In this document: one piece after another, positions 1 through 12,099 of the stretch
Numbering within the stretch: the stretch's first letter is position 1
Layout of the letters: the number at the start of each line of letters is the position of its first letter
Origin: Misgurnus anguillicaudatus
Lineage: Eukaryota > Chordata > Actinopteri > Cypriniformes > Cobitidae
Length of the DNA stretch: 64,000 nucleotides
NCBI RefSeq assembly: GCF_027580225.2
Contig: NC_073340.2
Location: forward strand, 32,934,501-32,998,500
Direction: 5' to 3'
Position numbers and translations under genes: made by a program
The notes under the pieces: generated by a model
The model's input: the letters and a program-made list of their open reading frames with translations, nothing else
Database searches by the model: none
What the model was told of the DNA's origin: nothing

Positions 1-648
1 ACTTTAGTCTTGCGCATGCTCTTTACAACAGACGCGGAAGAGAAGACAATGCTGAATAAATTCATATTTTTTTTTAATTTTTGGACAAAAATGTATTTCC
101 GATGCTTCAACACATTCTTACTGACCCCCTGATGTCACAAGGACTACTTTGATGATGTCTTTATTACCTTTCTGGACATGGACAGTATACCGTACATAGA
201 TTTTCAATGAAGGGTCAACAAGCTCTCGGACTAAATATAAAACATCTTAAATTGTGTTCCGAAGATGAACGGAAGATTTACGAGTTTGGAACGACATGAG
301 GGTGAGTCATTAAAGGAGCATTTCACCCGTGGAAACATTCATCTTTATTAAAAGTGGATCATATTTGGTGCCTATTTGACTGAGAAAAGGAGTGTTTGTA
401 GTCTCACCCCCTCTTCAAAGATATAGGACTTCCTTCTTTCAATGATGCAAAATGATGATTTTTACATCATTGAAAGAAGGAAGTGCATCACTGAAATCCA
501 TATTTTTCCTGTCTCAGGGGAAACAGAGGGAATGAAGCACGACCATTTAAAAACATGACTGGGTTTCTAACTTTACACAGTTTAATGCAAATGGGTGAAG
601 TGTCCCTTTAATGACATTATTTTCATTTTTGGGTGAACTATCCCTTTA
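1..648. repeat. Right part of a common cyprinid repeat, split by a TTAA element
   Basis: The stretch before 310 and the stretch 612-648 read as one familiar cyprinid repeat that ends in GGTGAACTATCCCTTTAA. The two halves join cleanly if the element at 314-607 is removed. The left end of this repeat was not found and may lie outside the window. Identification is from memory of the family. Confidence 0.6.
314..607. mobile_element. TTAA-flanked inverted-repeat MITE (piggyBac-like)
   Basis: The ends AGGAGCATTTCACCC and GGGTGAAGTGTCCCT are near-perfect inverted repeats. Each is flanked by TTAA (310-313 and 608-611). Inside is a second inverted repeat, about 428-447 against 466-484. There is no coding capacity. 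A precise TTAA duplication with AG-starting ends suggests movement by a piggyBac-type transposase supplied elsewhere. Confidence 0.8.
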
Positions 649-1304
649 ACCTCATTACGTTTTGACTTTGTTATTGTTAAATAGCGATCTCTAGTGGTGA
701 AAATCCTACATAGTGTGCCTTTAACATTATTGTCTTGTCTGTCGGTCAAATTGAATTTTGTTTTTTTCAGCAGATCCTGATCTGTCAGTAATAGAGTTTC
801 AGAAACATACGGTACACCTTAACCAGGAAAGCTAGCACTTTAAACATTTCTCATCAAATTCTACCAAAACTAAATTAACTATCACACAGTGGTGTAGTCT
901 AGATTTTTGTAGTGAGTATACTGTGATTTTTCCCTCTCACCCTTATGCTCACTCGTCCCAGCGTGACACCCCATAAGCACCACCACACTCACAGATGCAT
1001 ACAGTATGGATCTTCATGTTACAGAGCATTCTGAAAGTGTACTCATAAACACATAAACTGAATGTGTTATCAACATGTCAGTTTATTATAAGAAAAAAAG
1101 ACTTTAACAGTCAATGGGTTTACAGCTGGGGAAACTGGATGGATTTTTAGACTGGTTTAGTGTTAATCAACATCTAACTCAGGGCCAAAAGTTACTCAAC
1201 TGTTAATTAAAATTAAATAAACTGTTTCCAATCTTCAATCCGTGGCTAACACATGCATTGAAGGAGAAAAAATATCCACTCTTTCAATAGCTATTATATC
1301 AACC
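649..1304. other. Unassigned AT-rich stretch
   Basis: No exon with splice sites or convincing coding frame was seen. Some of it probably belongs to degraded repeats. Confidence 0.4.
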
Positions 1305-1679
1305 CAGTCTCACCCCATGGCGTCAATACTTGACGACACCCGACCACGCGTCAACATGTTGACGCGGAGGGCATACCTTTCGCGTCATTTTTTGACGAGC
1401 TGGGGACTTCAATACTATTAAGTCCGTTGCATTCTCTTTCCTATTTTCTTACCATTTTCTACCATTTTCGCGTCGGTTTAGGGTTAGATTTACATAATGA
1501 CATCCCTACCCAAACCTTTCCCTAACCCCAATGCCAGGCGACAACTGTTTAATTTCGCGTACCTAATAGTATTGAAGTCCCCAGTTCGTCAAAAAATGAC
1601 GCGAAAGGTATACCCTCCGCGTCAACATATTGACGCATGGTCAAGTGTCGTCAAATATTGACGCCATGGGTGTGAGACC
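1305..1679. mobile_element. Foldback element with TTGACGCG motifs
   Basis: The left arm (about 1305-1430) and right arm (about 1549-1679) are inverted copies, both containing CCATGGCGTCAATA-type and CGTCATTTTTTGACG-type motifs. The central spacer holds GGTTTAGGGTTAGATTT. The arms can form a long hairpin. There is no transposase. The same spacer motif recurs in the foldback at 57248-57720. Confidence 0.75.
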
Positions 1680-1700
1680 GTGTGAATTATATGACACCTA

Positions 1701-2644
1701 GGGTGGGTTGCACCAACAAGGATTAGGCCTAAATCTGGTTTAAATCAAAGCTTATTTAATAATTCCGTTGCACCAAACTTTAAACCTGTTTAAAAATAAA
1801 CAGGTTTAAATTTAAACTGTCATTTTGATCCAGGTTTAAATCTTACAGTAAATCTAGATTATCTTTAATCCTGTTGCTCCATTACTTTAAACTCCGTTTT
1901 AAATCTCAGTGAGGGATTAACTTTAAACTTGCATATGAGGAGGTTTAAATATGTTTTTTTTTTTTCAATTAAATGTCTGTCTAAATTATTAGAAACACAT
2001 ACCGCGAGCGTGGTGGCGCTATTTAAAGATCCGTTTATTATAACATCTCAACAAAGTGAGTTTGGCGGCTCAAAAAGATTATTAAACGGCACCGGTGACA
2101 GCTACCGATGCTCGTATGTGCTTCTCCTCTGTCACGCGCGCTCCAGTCAGACGAAGGACAGTGAATGAACGGACACACGGTGGCGCTTCATGACAAATGC
2201 GTCGACACATCTTGTTCATTATATCACAATATCTGAGCTTTGCGATATTTCCTGTCACAATATTTCCTGGTCTGTTAATTGTTTTTAAAAGATTGTCAAA
2301 TGTTTTTATTTGAATCAGACCTTTAGATTAGCCTACCGGTGTATGTAGGTGATTTATAATACAACAATTACATTACCTTTGCTTGCATAAACTGTTTATT
2401 TCCTTTTTGAATGACAACGTCAACATTGTTGCTGTTTAATTACACCGGAAAATTCAACATGGCGGACAAAATAAATCGCAGATGAAGGATTTAATACAGT
2501 TTAAAGATTTAATCTAAGATTTGTTAATCTGTGTTTAAATTTAAGTGGTGCAACACAACTCGAATTAAAATTAAACTGGGATCAACAAACCCTAGATTAG
2601 CTCTAAACTCTGCTTAATTTAATTCTTGTTGGTGCAACCCACCC
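1701..2644. mobile_element. Non-autonomous DNA transposon, PIF/Harbinger-like
   Basis: The terminal inverted repeats start GGGTGGGTTGCACCAACAAG and end CTTGTTGGTGCAACCCACCC. A 3-bp target duplication, CTA, is at 1698-1700 and 2645-2647. Three-base duplications are typical of PIF/Harbinger. The short frame at 1929-2168 inside resembles no protein I know and is probably chance. Superfamily assignment rests only on duplication length. Confidence 0.7.
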
Positions 2645-2647
2645 CTA

Positions 2648-3205
2648 GTGATAACATTACCATGTGTAATTTAATGGTGTAAATGTTTTTAATGAATACA
2701 CATATAAGATGACCATGAATTAACTCTAATTTGCATACTCATTTAAATAAAAGCTTATTTTATACATATAATACAAGCAGTGTCTAAAAATGAAAATAGG
2801 CTTTTACTTAATTATTATTACAAGACCATCATGTAGCCTAATATTAGACACCCAAACCAAAGTGAAGAAAATGACCTTTAATTTGCAAGTCTGAACTGAA
2901 CATCAACGCAGACATGATTTTCCTCACAAAAGTTTAAGATCATATACATCTTGAACGTGGATATATAAATTAACACAGAGAAGGAAAGTTTAAGACTAAG
3001 CACAAGCACACATGCTGAAAGCTAAAACCATCAGGATATAATTACGGGCTTATTTTATTGCATTTGGAGCCTTACCTCCAGATAAACTAATAAACTGGAC
3101 TGATGTTTTAAATGTTGTTTACTCACATGTGCGTTGTTAACTCTCCGGATTTTATATTGCAGCACTCGTTCACTTCACATGGATTGTTTACAGTGTCGCG
3201 TGAAC
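2648..3205. other. Unassigned AT-rich stretch
   Basis: No gene, splice-flanked exon or clear repeat end was recognised. Confidence 0.4.
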
Positions 3206-3400
3206 AGCTACACTGCAGGTTCGACTTCATTTGGCGCTAAGCAGACCCTTTGGTGATGTCAAAGTACCGCGAGAGCGATTCAAAGCAGATTTCTCCATGT
3301 GATAAATGCAATCGCTCTCGCGGTACTTTGCTGTCACTCGCCTGTGGGTTCTTCTGGTGCCACACCAGTCTGCTCCCCAGTCACTATCGCGCCGCTATGG
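3206..3400. repeat. GC-rich repeat fragment with a perfect 21-bp hairpin
   Basis: Positions 3260-3280 and 3310-3330 are perfect inverted copies (CAAAGTACCGCGAGAGCGATT) around a 29-base loop. Flanking text (TTCGACTTCAT...GGCGCT) resembles the end of the element at 4910-6600, and a related AAGTACCGC-AGAGCG motif occurs near 5041. It is probably a diverged relative of that element. Confidence 0.6.
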
Positions 3401-4570
3401 TAATTTGATTTCATACGCGAATCGGATCGCGCAGTTCGGCAGGAATTCAAACACACCAAATATATAGCCTAATATATATATGCAGTTCAACCCGCTAAAA
3501 TAGCAAGTGTAGCATGCTACTGGTCAGTGCTTTACATCTGAATTATGACTCAAAGTTTGAAATGTCAGAAAACCATGCTGTTACGCATCCTCAAGCTATT
3601 TCTAGTGGGTATACGGAAATCCTTGACAATTTCTAGTGGGTATACGGCGTATACCTGCGTATCACGTAGACTACACCACTGCTATCACAATACTATACAA
3701 ATCTATAAAATAACTGCATGCTTACAATTTTGTCATTTCTACCTACATTTATTTAAGTCAAAAATACTTGGATGCTTACATGAAACATAACTTAGGCATA
3801 TTGATTCACAAAAAAGGAATAAAATAAATTCTTTGAGCATTCCGAAACACCTATCTTGCAAAGACATAATTGTCACAAGATACATCTTAATATGACTACA
3901 GAGCTGTTATATAACTGACTACAAACTTAAACATATATTAGCAGTAGGCTACTGTAACTTTGAAGGCTGTAATATCACATTCTGAGCATTACATAGATTC
4001 AAAATATATTACACACTGGATTCTGGAAAAATAAACCGGCTGTCTGTACAAATTTATTTCTTCTCACCAGTGCTGAAACTCTGTACTATCATAAATCATA
4101 CACCCGCATCTAATCTCACCAGAAAAATTCCCACCAGCTGTATGGCTGACCGATTACTTTAGCACGCTACAGACTGTCAACTCTTAAAGATAAAAGAAAT
4201 CTTATATCATCTTGACTGCCTTGCACAGGATCCCTGTCCGGGTTTAGCCATTATTGTGTCTGACAGACGCTCCAGTGCAAATAACACAACATAAAACCTC
4301 CATTAATTGAAGGAGTGGCATCACATTTATGCAACTTTCATAATTAAATAAAGAGTACAGTGATTAATGAATCAATAAAGGGTGCCAGATTGACAACACT
4401 TTTTTGTATATATATTGATGCATTGATGAATTTATGTCTATCAATAGACTTGTAGGCTGCATATACAATATGTGTGTGTATAAAAACGTCAAGGCTATTG
4501 TGGACAAAGTGCTTATGTTAAAATAATAAAAATATAATGGTATTTTAAATTCATCTATCGTCTAACAATT
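3401..4570. other. Unassigned AT-rich stretch
   Basis: No gene recognised. The frame at 3545-3790 resembles no known protein and has no splice or promoter context. Confidence 0.4.
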
Positions 4571-4909
4571 ATGTGATTCTGAACCACAAAACCAGTCAAC
4601 CAATCAAAGGGTCAATTTTTGGAAATTGAGATATGCATCACATGTTAGGAAAGGACAATAATTGGCTGAGATTGGCTACAACAATTTGAAAATCTTAAAT
4701 ATTGATAAAATCTCCTTTAAAGTTGTCCAAATAAAGTCCTTAGCAACATATTACTAATAAAAAATAATTTTGGATATTTTGATGGTAGGAAATGTACAAA
4801 ATATCTTTATGGAACATAATGATTTTTGTCATAAATCATTTATAATTTTGACCCATAAAATGTATTGTTGGCCATTGCGACAAAAATATATCATATCCAG
4901 TCATAAGTC

Positions 4910-6600
4910 ATAAGGTGTGTTCGACTTCATGCAGCGCTGCGCAGACCGATCGGCGTCTGACATCGGCAGTGCATTCCGGTTAGTAATTTTGTCCGACTTC
5001 AGCTGGCGCTGCAGGCACGTGACTGTGTCATATGGTTTTTAAGTACCGCAAGAGCGTTTCGAGAGTAGCTGGCTAGCTCAGCCGGTGCAGCCTCTACAGA
5101 GCGGCTGCACGGAGTTGTGATGACGTAACAGCTTAGCGTGATTGGTCGCCTCACTGATGACAACGATCCCGTGCATTTTATGTTTAATTCAACCTTTAGT
5201 TCCACTAATCAACATTATAAATTCATGTTTTAAAACAGGAAAAAAACACTTTAAAATGCTTAAATATGTTATATTGTGCCGTGCAGGGGCGTTGCTAGAC
5301 ATAAAGCTCTACTGGGGCACGGGCCCCCCATTTTTTTTTACTTTTTCTTGAAAGCCTGCGGTGTGCAAGATACAATTTCCTTTGCTTAACCCACTATTCC
5401 AATATTGCAACAAGTACTGGGAAAGACAAACATTTATTTAAAAATATTTAAGTATCATCTTAATATATACATATATACAACATTATTAACATGTTTAAAG
5501 GCATAAAATGTTTATAATAATGGCAGGAGAGAAAATATTTTTATGCACATTTGCATTTTACATAACAATGATTAATAACTTTCTTTTTTCATTTTATGAC
5601 TGCTACTAAAAAATCTATCTTAGTTACTGCTAACTATTTATGTAATGACCTAGAGCTAGTGAACTAAATATTAATTTCATATCTGAAAATACAGAACACA
5701 GGTTTTGTATGTGAACAATGCAATTTTATAGACTATTGACAGAGGTTTTTCTGAGATTTTCCCTCTAATGTTTGAGCCCTGACAGGGTAAGATGTTATGT
5801 GTCCCTTAAATTCATCATCTCTCATTTTTGCTTCCCTTTTCCTGCTTTGCACAAAACATTTCTGATGTCCATCACATGCGTCAATGATCGGGTGAAAATA
5901 AGATTTTCATTATTATTTAGAAACTTACTTTATTCTCGTCATGTTTTCATAAACCAACTCAAGCGCGTGTACTTTGTATGCGGCTGCGCACGGCAAAACA
6001 GTCGCGTGCACGCCTCAATTCATGTCCGCGTCCGCGCACCAATTCATGTCCGTGCGCGGACGCGTCAGTGCAACTGCTGCGACGCTTTTTCAAACGTGAA
6101 TTGGGTAACTACATTGCATATAGATCCGTTTTGCCGCGATTGTCTTTGTAAATGAATAAACTAGTTAACTGATAAAATGTAAACTTGAGATTTACACAGG
6201 GGCACAAAAGATTTACACTGGGGCACGTGCCCCAGTAAAAGGGGTCTAGCGACGCCCCTGGTGCCGTGTAATGAAATAAAAATGAAAATAGCAAACTCTA
6301 TTGGTATTTTAATAATATAGGCTTGTTTCCCGTTATTTTCGGGTATACAGTATAAGCAGCAATTAAAATATTAGATATAAAAGTTTCTGGTTGGAACTTT
6401 TTATTAAAAGGTTTGTTTTTATCAAATTCAGCATCTAATTCACTTCATTTGCGATTAAAAACAAGGAAACACGGGTCACACGTCACTACGGCAAGCAGCA
6501 GGTGTCCGGCTTGACGCCTCCGTCTTCAGTTCCTCCCTCGACTGCAAGCGGCAAACCTCGCCGATCGGTCTGCGCAGCGCCGGATGATCTCGAACACACC
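4910..6600. mobile_element. DNA element inserted in a cyprinid repeat, itself carrying a hAT element
   Basis: The ends AGGTGTGTTCGA and TCGAACACACCT are inverted. They are followed by CGCTGCGCAGACCGATCGGCG on the left (4935-4955) and its perfect 21-base inverse on the right (6558-6578). The inverted repeat also runs outward into host-repeat sequence (4892-4909 against 6605-6622). No transposase frame was found. The superfamily is unknown because no clean target duplication is visible. Confidence 0.65.
5284..6260. mobile_element. Non-autonomous hAT element with perfect 8-bp target duplication
   Basis: The ends are CAGGGGCGTTGCTAGAC and GTCTAGCGACGCCCCTG. The 8-base duplication GTGCCGTG sits at 5276-5283 and 6261-6268. 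Eight-base duplications with CAGGGG-type ends are characteristic of hAT. A second internal match (CTGGGGCACG) extends the terminal repeats. The frame at 5772-6155 inside has no recognisable transposase motif. The element is nested in the insertion at 4910-6600. Confidence 0.85.
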
Positions 6601-6908
6601 TATTGACTTATGACTGGATATGTGGTCCAGGGTCACATAGACATAAATTTAGATAATGTACATCTAACACAGAACAATAGACCATCTTAACCAGTGTTGT
6701 TTACATCTTGCAAAATGGTCTATGGTTCTTTACCATAATCTGACTTAAGTGGTGATAAAAGACATCCTTTAGCTTTGCCCAATCACACTGAACACATTAT
6801 GTGGATCATTAGGTAGGATAACAATCCTTTTCACATGAACAGCAGCTGTACTGTCAGGTCTGAAGTACATCTTAATGAGTGTCCGCCTGACTGAGATCTT
6901 GGATTTAA

Positions 6909-7194
6909 AGGAACAGTATGTAAGAAATTTGTATCAATTAATTGTAAAATGGCCCTGATATGTCATTAGACATTAAGAAATCATTTTCATTTCAAATACT
7001 TATATTACTGACAACAGTGTTCTGGCCAGGATATTGTCATTTAAAAAGTGGAGTTGCAGCCCTCAACTGATGTTTATGTTGTCATTTTGTGTATTGGCCA
7101 TCAGTTGTGACTGCAGTACCAGTTTTTGACACATGTTTTGTGATTGCAATACCAGTTTTGGCCACAATCCTACATACTGTTCCTTTAAACTTGA
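6909..7194. mobile_element. TTAA-flanked inverted-repeat MITE
   Basis: The ends AGGAACAGTATGTAAG and TACATACTGTTCCT are inverted and flanked by TTAA at 6905-6908 and 7195-7198. It is 286 bp with no coding capacity. Confidence 0.8.
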
Positions 7195-7558
7195 ATAAGC
7201 AGCACTGGTTTGCTTTTTGGACACAGATTTGTGAATTACAAACTGGTAACAGACATGAAAAGATAAAGGCCCCGTCCCATTTCTACCCCCTTAAAACTTC
7301 CACTTGATTTTGAGTACCCTCAACAGTAAAGTCCCCTCAATGAGGGAAGTGGGGGTTCAGATCTTTTTCTATGAAAAGGGACACCACTATTTGAAAAGTA
7401 TAGCGTAGCGAACGTGCTCACCTATGTCACGTGCATTATTATTAATATGATTGAACTCTCGATAATCCCGGGTTATACGTGTTCATGTGAACAACGGAAC
7501 AAAAATCCTGAATATTGACAAAACTTCCCAGATCAGATGTATATATGATAGACTGGTG
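7195..7558. other. Unassigned stretch
   Basis: No gene seen. Part of 7265-7400 looks like the end of another cyprinid repeat, but no partner end was found. Confidence 0.35.
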
Positions 7559-8341
7559 CTGCGTCCGAAACCGTCTACTTCCATACTATATAGTAGGTGA
7601 AAAGCAGTAGGCAAGGCGAGTAGTATATCCAAATACATATATTCAAAAAAACAGTATGCGAAAAGTACCCTGATGACCTACTTCTTCCAGTTAGATTTTG
7701 CAGTGTGCATACGATGGACACTTCACTATCCCATGATGCCCCGGGAGAGGAGTTAACCAACAAAGAAGACGCGTCGGCTGTATGCACCCCTTTACAGCTC
7801 ACATGATCAAATAGCCTGCGCGCGCATTTAGGTAACAGAAGTGGTGTTAGTCCCCATTGGTTCTAACGTGTTAGCAACTCAGAAAGTTTTTTAAAACGGT
7901 CTCCCAGCAACAAAATGTCTGGTTGTTGCGTTTGGTTGCAATAACATAATATACGTATATACGTCTATATGTATCTGGCAACTTTATTTTTGACCATCTG
8001 CTAACATCTTCTATCCACTCCATTAAAGTACACGGATCTGGTAGCTGTGTTGAAAAAGTTGATAAAGTTAACTTTTTAAAATAACTGTCTCTGTGTTGCT
8101 TCACTGCTGATTCTTCCGTTGCCTAAATGCGCACGCATACGCTGCCACGTCATCATTGTGTACAAACAGTAAAAGGGTCTATTCGCGCTGGAATGAGATG
8201 ACGTGATGACGAAGTATATCATGTAGCAACATGGCGGATGTAGTACGACCGAATCTCATTCATACTACCAGGATTCATACTACACAGTACCTACTGTTTT
8301 AACGGTAAGTAAGTAGGTACTTCATCTCATTTCGGACGCAG
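7559..8341. mobile_element. Non-autonomous DNA element with 12-bp terminal repeats
   Basis: Positions 7559-7570 (CTGCGTCCGAAA) and 8330-8341 (TTTCGGACGCAG) are perfect inverted ends. Inside are CATACTATATAGTAGG-type and CCATGATGC motifs that recur in fish repeats. No exact target duplication was seen at the edges, so the superfamily stays open. The minus-strand frames inside (7575-7802 and 7871-8104) resemble no known protein. Confidence 0.7.
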
Positions 8342-8527
8342 ACAGACTCTCTCGAAGCATCATCAGATAGCTTCGTGAAATATTTTCTAAACATTAGTGT
8401 TCAAAACTTTACAAACACAAAACTTGTGCCCAAAGTCTAACCCTAGATTAATCTTAGAAACTACAATAACGTTTGAAATCATTATTGAGTATGGATCAAA
8501 TAAATGTGAAGAAACTGCTATATAACA

Positions 8528-8687
8528 CACTGAAAAAAGCACAGGTTTCACATGATTAAATTAAGTTTTATTAAAATGAAATGAATTAATGTTAATTTCA
8601 TTTTAATAAAACTTAATTCAATCATGTTGAACCGGTGTCCATAGTTGAATTACGTAGATTTTGAATTAGGTATGTTTTTTTTTCAGT
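8528..8687. mobile_element. Foldback MITE of the CACTGAAAAAA family
   Basis: It begins CACTGAAAAAAG and ends TTTTTTTTTCAGTG. It contains a long inverted repeat, about 8551-8582 against 8595-8626. Compare 14572-14775, which shares the termini. Confidence 0.6.
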
Positions 8688-8699
8688 GAATGCTGCAAT

Positions 8700-10810
8700 A
8701 AAAGAGAAACAGAAATACAAAGACAGAGCGCAATAATTTTCTTTTACAGACACTTCACAAAAGACCTTTCAGGCATTAAAGCTTGGTTTTCAGGGATTTG
8801 TACGGGAAAACTTTGTGTGAATACAAATAAAGGAATAGTTCCCTGGAACAAAACTGCTTCAAATATGTATACTGTTATTATTTTCATTGTAAATTAAGAA
8901 TTTTTAAATTTGCAAAACATAAGCAAATAACAACAGCATTTTCATTTTCGAGTGAACTTTTCTTCACACAAGTCGTGTTTTATCAAGCCTTTAATCTGAT
9001 TGAATTATAATGACATTTACATAGATTAAATATGTTATAAAATAATATAAGGTTTTGAATATAATATAATAAATGAATTCATTTTAATTATGTCTTTTTT
9101 TTAAAAAAAACCTAACCCTAACTCATATTTACATTTATATTTACCAGATGCTTTTATTCAAAGCGACTTATAGTGCATTACAAGGTATACATTTTATCAG
9201 TATATAGTATGTGTTCTCTAGGATCGAACCCACAACCTTTTGCGTTGCTAACACAATGCAGGGACATATTCATTTACATACGAAGCAAAAGCTAAACGCC
9301 ACCTCTGTGAAACATAATGACTGTAAATGCTTTCGACACATATGCGTCCATCAAATACTTTTGTGTCAAAATCGCTTAATCCCATCCTCAGGTCATTCAG
9401 AAATAGTTTTTAAGCAGAATCTATAAATAGTCTAATAAAAATGCTAATTAACAAGAAATCATGAGCAGGTTTTGCATCTGAGCTCTTCATATATTTTTAC
9501 ATACTTTTATATTTTATTTGTCTTAAATCAGATAAAATGGCATGCAAATTAACACAACATACTAAACAAAACATACTATGATGACAATTTTAAAACAGCA
9601 TCCATCACAACATCTTTGCATTTAGAGACAAACTCGTTTTGAAACGTGACAATCCAGTCAATATCTGTGTCTCATTTCCATTATGTGTCTATTAGCAGGT
9701 CAACTTAGGCATCGGTTGTCAAGGCTTGAATATAAATCAATAATACACCAGCGGCGCCACAGTAAATTTGTGTAATTTTGTAGGCTATATTTAAAAAAAC
9801 TTCAAACAGCCTTGCTTAAATTTCACGTCAGGAGTCAGTGGGTTCATAGTTTTTTTGTTAGAGACCTATCGCATGTTCATAAGCTAAGCAAATTTTGTCA
9901 TTGGTTGCAAGTACAACCTATGAAACATGTTTCTCTGCCAGGCTTAACAAGGAAATAAACATCAAGCAGACCGAGGCTCTGCATCGCAGATGGCCCTCCG
10001 GGAACATTTCAACAAATATCCCAGTGGGCAAACGACAGCCTGTGGACATTTTTTCTTCTTGCACAACTGCTACAAACATGATGCTATTAACATTTCCCCT
10101 TTGCACAGGACATTTCACGGCTCGTATTGACAGTTCTGACAAACATCCCAGCAGGCCGAGATCACGATCATTAACTGGTAATCACCCAAGCCTACAACAC
10201 ATCACACCACCCAGTTTCAACCAAAGTGAATGATTTGATTCAAACTGAATGCATAAGGACTCACCTTAAGTGCATGATTCGAGCAGTGATGTTGTTTTAG
10301 TCTGCAGGGTTTAGCCAGGAAGCTGCTGGTCCTCCATCATTTCGTGCGAGTCGTGGCACATGCTCTGAAACAACAAGGGATGCATGTTGTCATGCCCTCA
10401 ATTCCATGCAGAAGATGTTTATATCCACGGCAGAACAGAGCTGCGTGCAACCTGTGCAGATGTCTGGATATTCAGTGATGTGTAACCAGAAATAGCACCA
10501 ACAAGAAATGATAAATGCAAAAATGAGAAAAAAAATGGGGGAGGCGAGATTTTAAAGGGAAAGAGAGAGAGAGGCGTTTGCTGATCACTTACCAAAAACA
10601 TTCTCTCACCATCCCTGATGGAGAGCGAGGGATGATGCCGGTAAGGAAGAGGAGGAGAGGAGGGGAGGTGGCAGAGGAGTGGAGACAGTCACAGCAACAC
10701 ACATGCACGAAGAACACACGCGCACATATGCAGACTGTGTATGTGTGACAGTTCTGCGGAATGCGTTGAATGCCTGGCTTTTATCCTGGGATTGTGAAAG
10801 CCTGTGTTTG
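8700..10810. other. Unassigned stretch with one SINE-like fragment
   Basis: No exon could be recognised. The overlapping frames at 9895-10233 (plus) and 9918-10142 (minus) resemble no family I know and lack splice support. The SINE-like fragment at 9140-9262 is listed separately. Confidence 0.4.
9140..9262 (-). repeat. tRNA-derived SINE-like fragment
   Basis: Read on the minus strand, the text contains GGTTCGATCC, a B-box-like motif, preceded by a tRNA-like segment. It continues into the AAAGCGACTTATAGTGCATT tail known from many cyprinid loci. Diverged relatives lie near 24050-24145 and 46805-46945. It is too degraded to be a working tRNA gene. Confidence 0.5.
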
Positions 10811-10817
10811 TAAGAAA

Positions 10818-10856
10818 AGAGAGAGAGAGAGAAAGAGAAAAGAAAGAGAGAGAGAT

Positions 10857-10900
<44 letters not shown>
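10818..10900. repeat. GA microsatellite
   Basis: A nearly pure run of GA dinucleotides with a few AAAG and ATAG interruptions. The reading frames overlapping it on both strands are products of the repeat. Confidence 0.95.
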
Positions 10901-10901
<1 letters not shown>

Positions 10902-10904
10902 GAG

Positions 10905-11323
10905 AATGCTTACAGCTATTGAAGCCACACGCTGGTCAATGCACTGCAACTGCATCTCTCTCTCATCACGTCACTTTCTCATTCACCCTATGCATTTAAA
11001 AATAGAAATAGCAACCATATAATCAGCCCCTACACTGTGCATAAATCTTGCTTCCCCATGCATTTACAGAATAACAAACATACCTACCTAACAACTTTTC
11101 CTATATGCATGCGTCATCGTGCACATTGTTTAGCTCTTATGTTAAAAAGTATTACAGAAAATTATACAGTATGCTGTTCAATCCAATTGGATGCTGATAG
11201 AAACAGCATCACGATACTGTTGCGTTATCCTCCTAGTAGATTTCAGAGATATCCTCCAGCCAAACAGATGGCAACCGAGAGACGAGACCTAAATAACGTG
11301 ATACATCAAAGGACTAGTGTTAA
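10905..11323. other. Unassigned stretch
   Basis: No gene or clear repeat end recognised. Confidence 0.35.
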
Positions 11324-11470
11324 AGGTGCGGTGTGTAATTTCTGCAGAGGCAGACCGAGTTCATTACTTGAGTAAAAGTACAGATACCTCTTGAAAGTAA
11401 AAGTACTAAAGTCTACTTAATTAAAAACACCAGAGTACTTGTTTTTAAAAGAGTACAAGAGTACATTTTC
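11324..11470. repeat. Repeat fragments (AGGTGCGGTGTG end and TTACTTGAGTAAAAG end)
   Basis: A short TTAAAGGTGCGGTGTG piece matches the left end of the element at 11924-14029. It is directly followed by TTACTTGAGTAAAAGTACAG, the start of another common fish element. Both look truncated against each other. Confidence 0.5.
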
Positions 11471-11919
11471 TAAATATCGCATTACTACTGCCACAGTGCA
11501 CGCTGAACCACGTGAGACGATTGACAGCTGTACAGCAAATGATAGAGCTCTGATGTCAAATCTAGATCTAAATAAGGAAGAGAAGACACACATCTCGCTC
11601 CGTTCGCTCTACAGATCGCATAATTCAGTGGAAAATGAATAGAAATGTTATTCTGTATGACTAAAAATTTTACTTACATGTGATAATTAATCATTATTTC
11701 TCCAAATATGCACACCATTGTACTAATAGCCCTGGCGGATTATGTATTTAAACACAAATAAACCGGAGAAGACAAGAATGAATGTTCTTTGGGTGATGAT
11801 TTCTATTCAAAATAACGAGCGTTACAGATTAATTATTTTGCACTCCTGGCATAAATTAAGAAATTAATGTCACTGCAAACCAGTTTAATCATAAACAGTG
11901 GTCAAATATCGAAGCTGTC
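11471..11919. other. Unassigned stretch upstream of the nested element
   Basis: Probably the remainder of the TTACTTGAG-type repeat, then unassigned AT-rich sequence. No gene seen. Confidence 0.35.
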
Positions 11920-12099
11920 TTAAAGGTGCAGTGTATAATTTTTAGAAGGACCTCTTGACAGAAATGCAAAATAATATACAAAACTATATTATCTGGGGTG
12001 TATAAAGACCTTTTTTATAATGAACCGTTATGTTTTTATTACTTTTGAATGAGACGTTTTTATCTACATACACCACCATTTGTCTACAGAAGCCTTTAA

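Larger units (their letters stand above)
4572..6638. repeat. Common cyprinid repeat interrupted by a 1.7-kb insertion
   Basis: The left end GAACCACAAAACCAGTC and right end GTGGTCCAGGGTCACAT are the termini of a very common cyprinid repeat, recognised from memory. The body runs to about 4890 and resumes near 6604. Everything between is foreign to it, so the repeat was split by a later insertion. Confidence 0.65.

Noticed and set aside
5772..6155. 127-codon frame inside the hAT element
   Set aside because: It contains no transposase, BED zinc finger or dimerisation motif, and its arginine-valine-histidine repeats come from CGCG-rich text.
9140..9262. A tRNA gene
   Set aside because: Only a B-box-like motif and part of a tRNA-like head remain, fused to a SINE tail.
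10689..11022. Frames rich in serine-leucine or arginine-glutamate on opposite strands
   Set aside because: They are translations of the GA microsatellite and its flanks.
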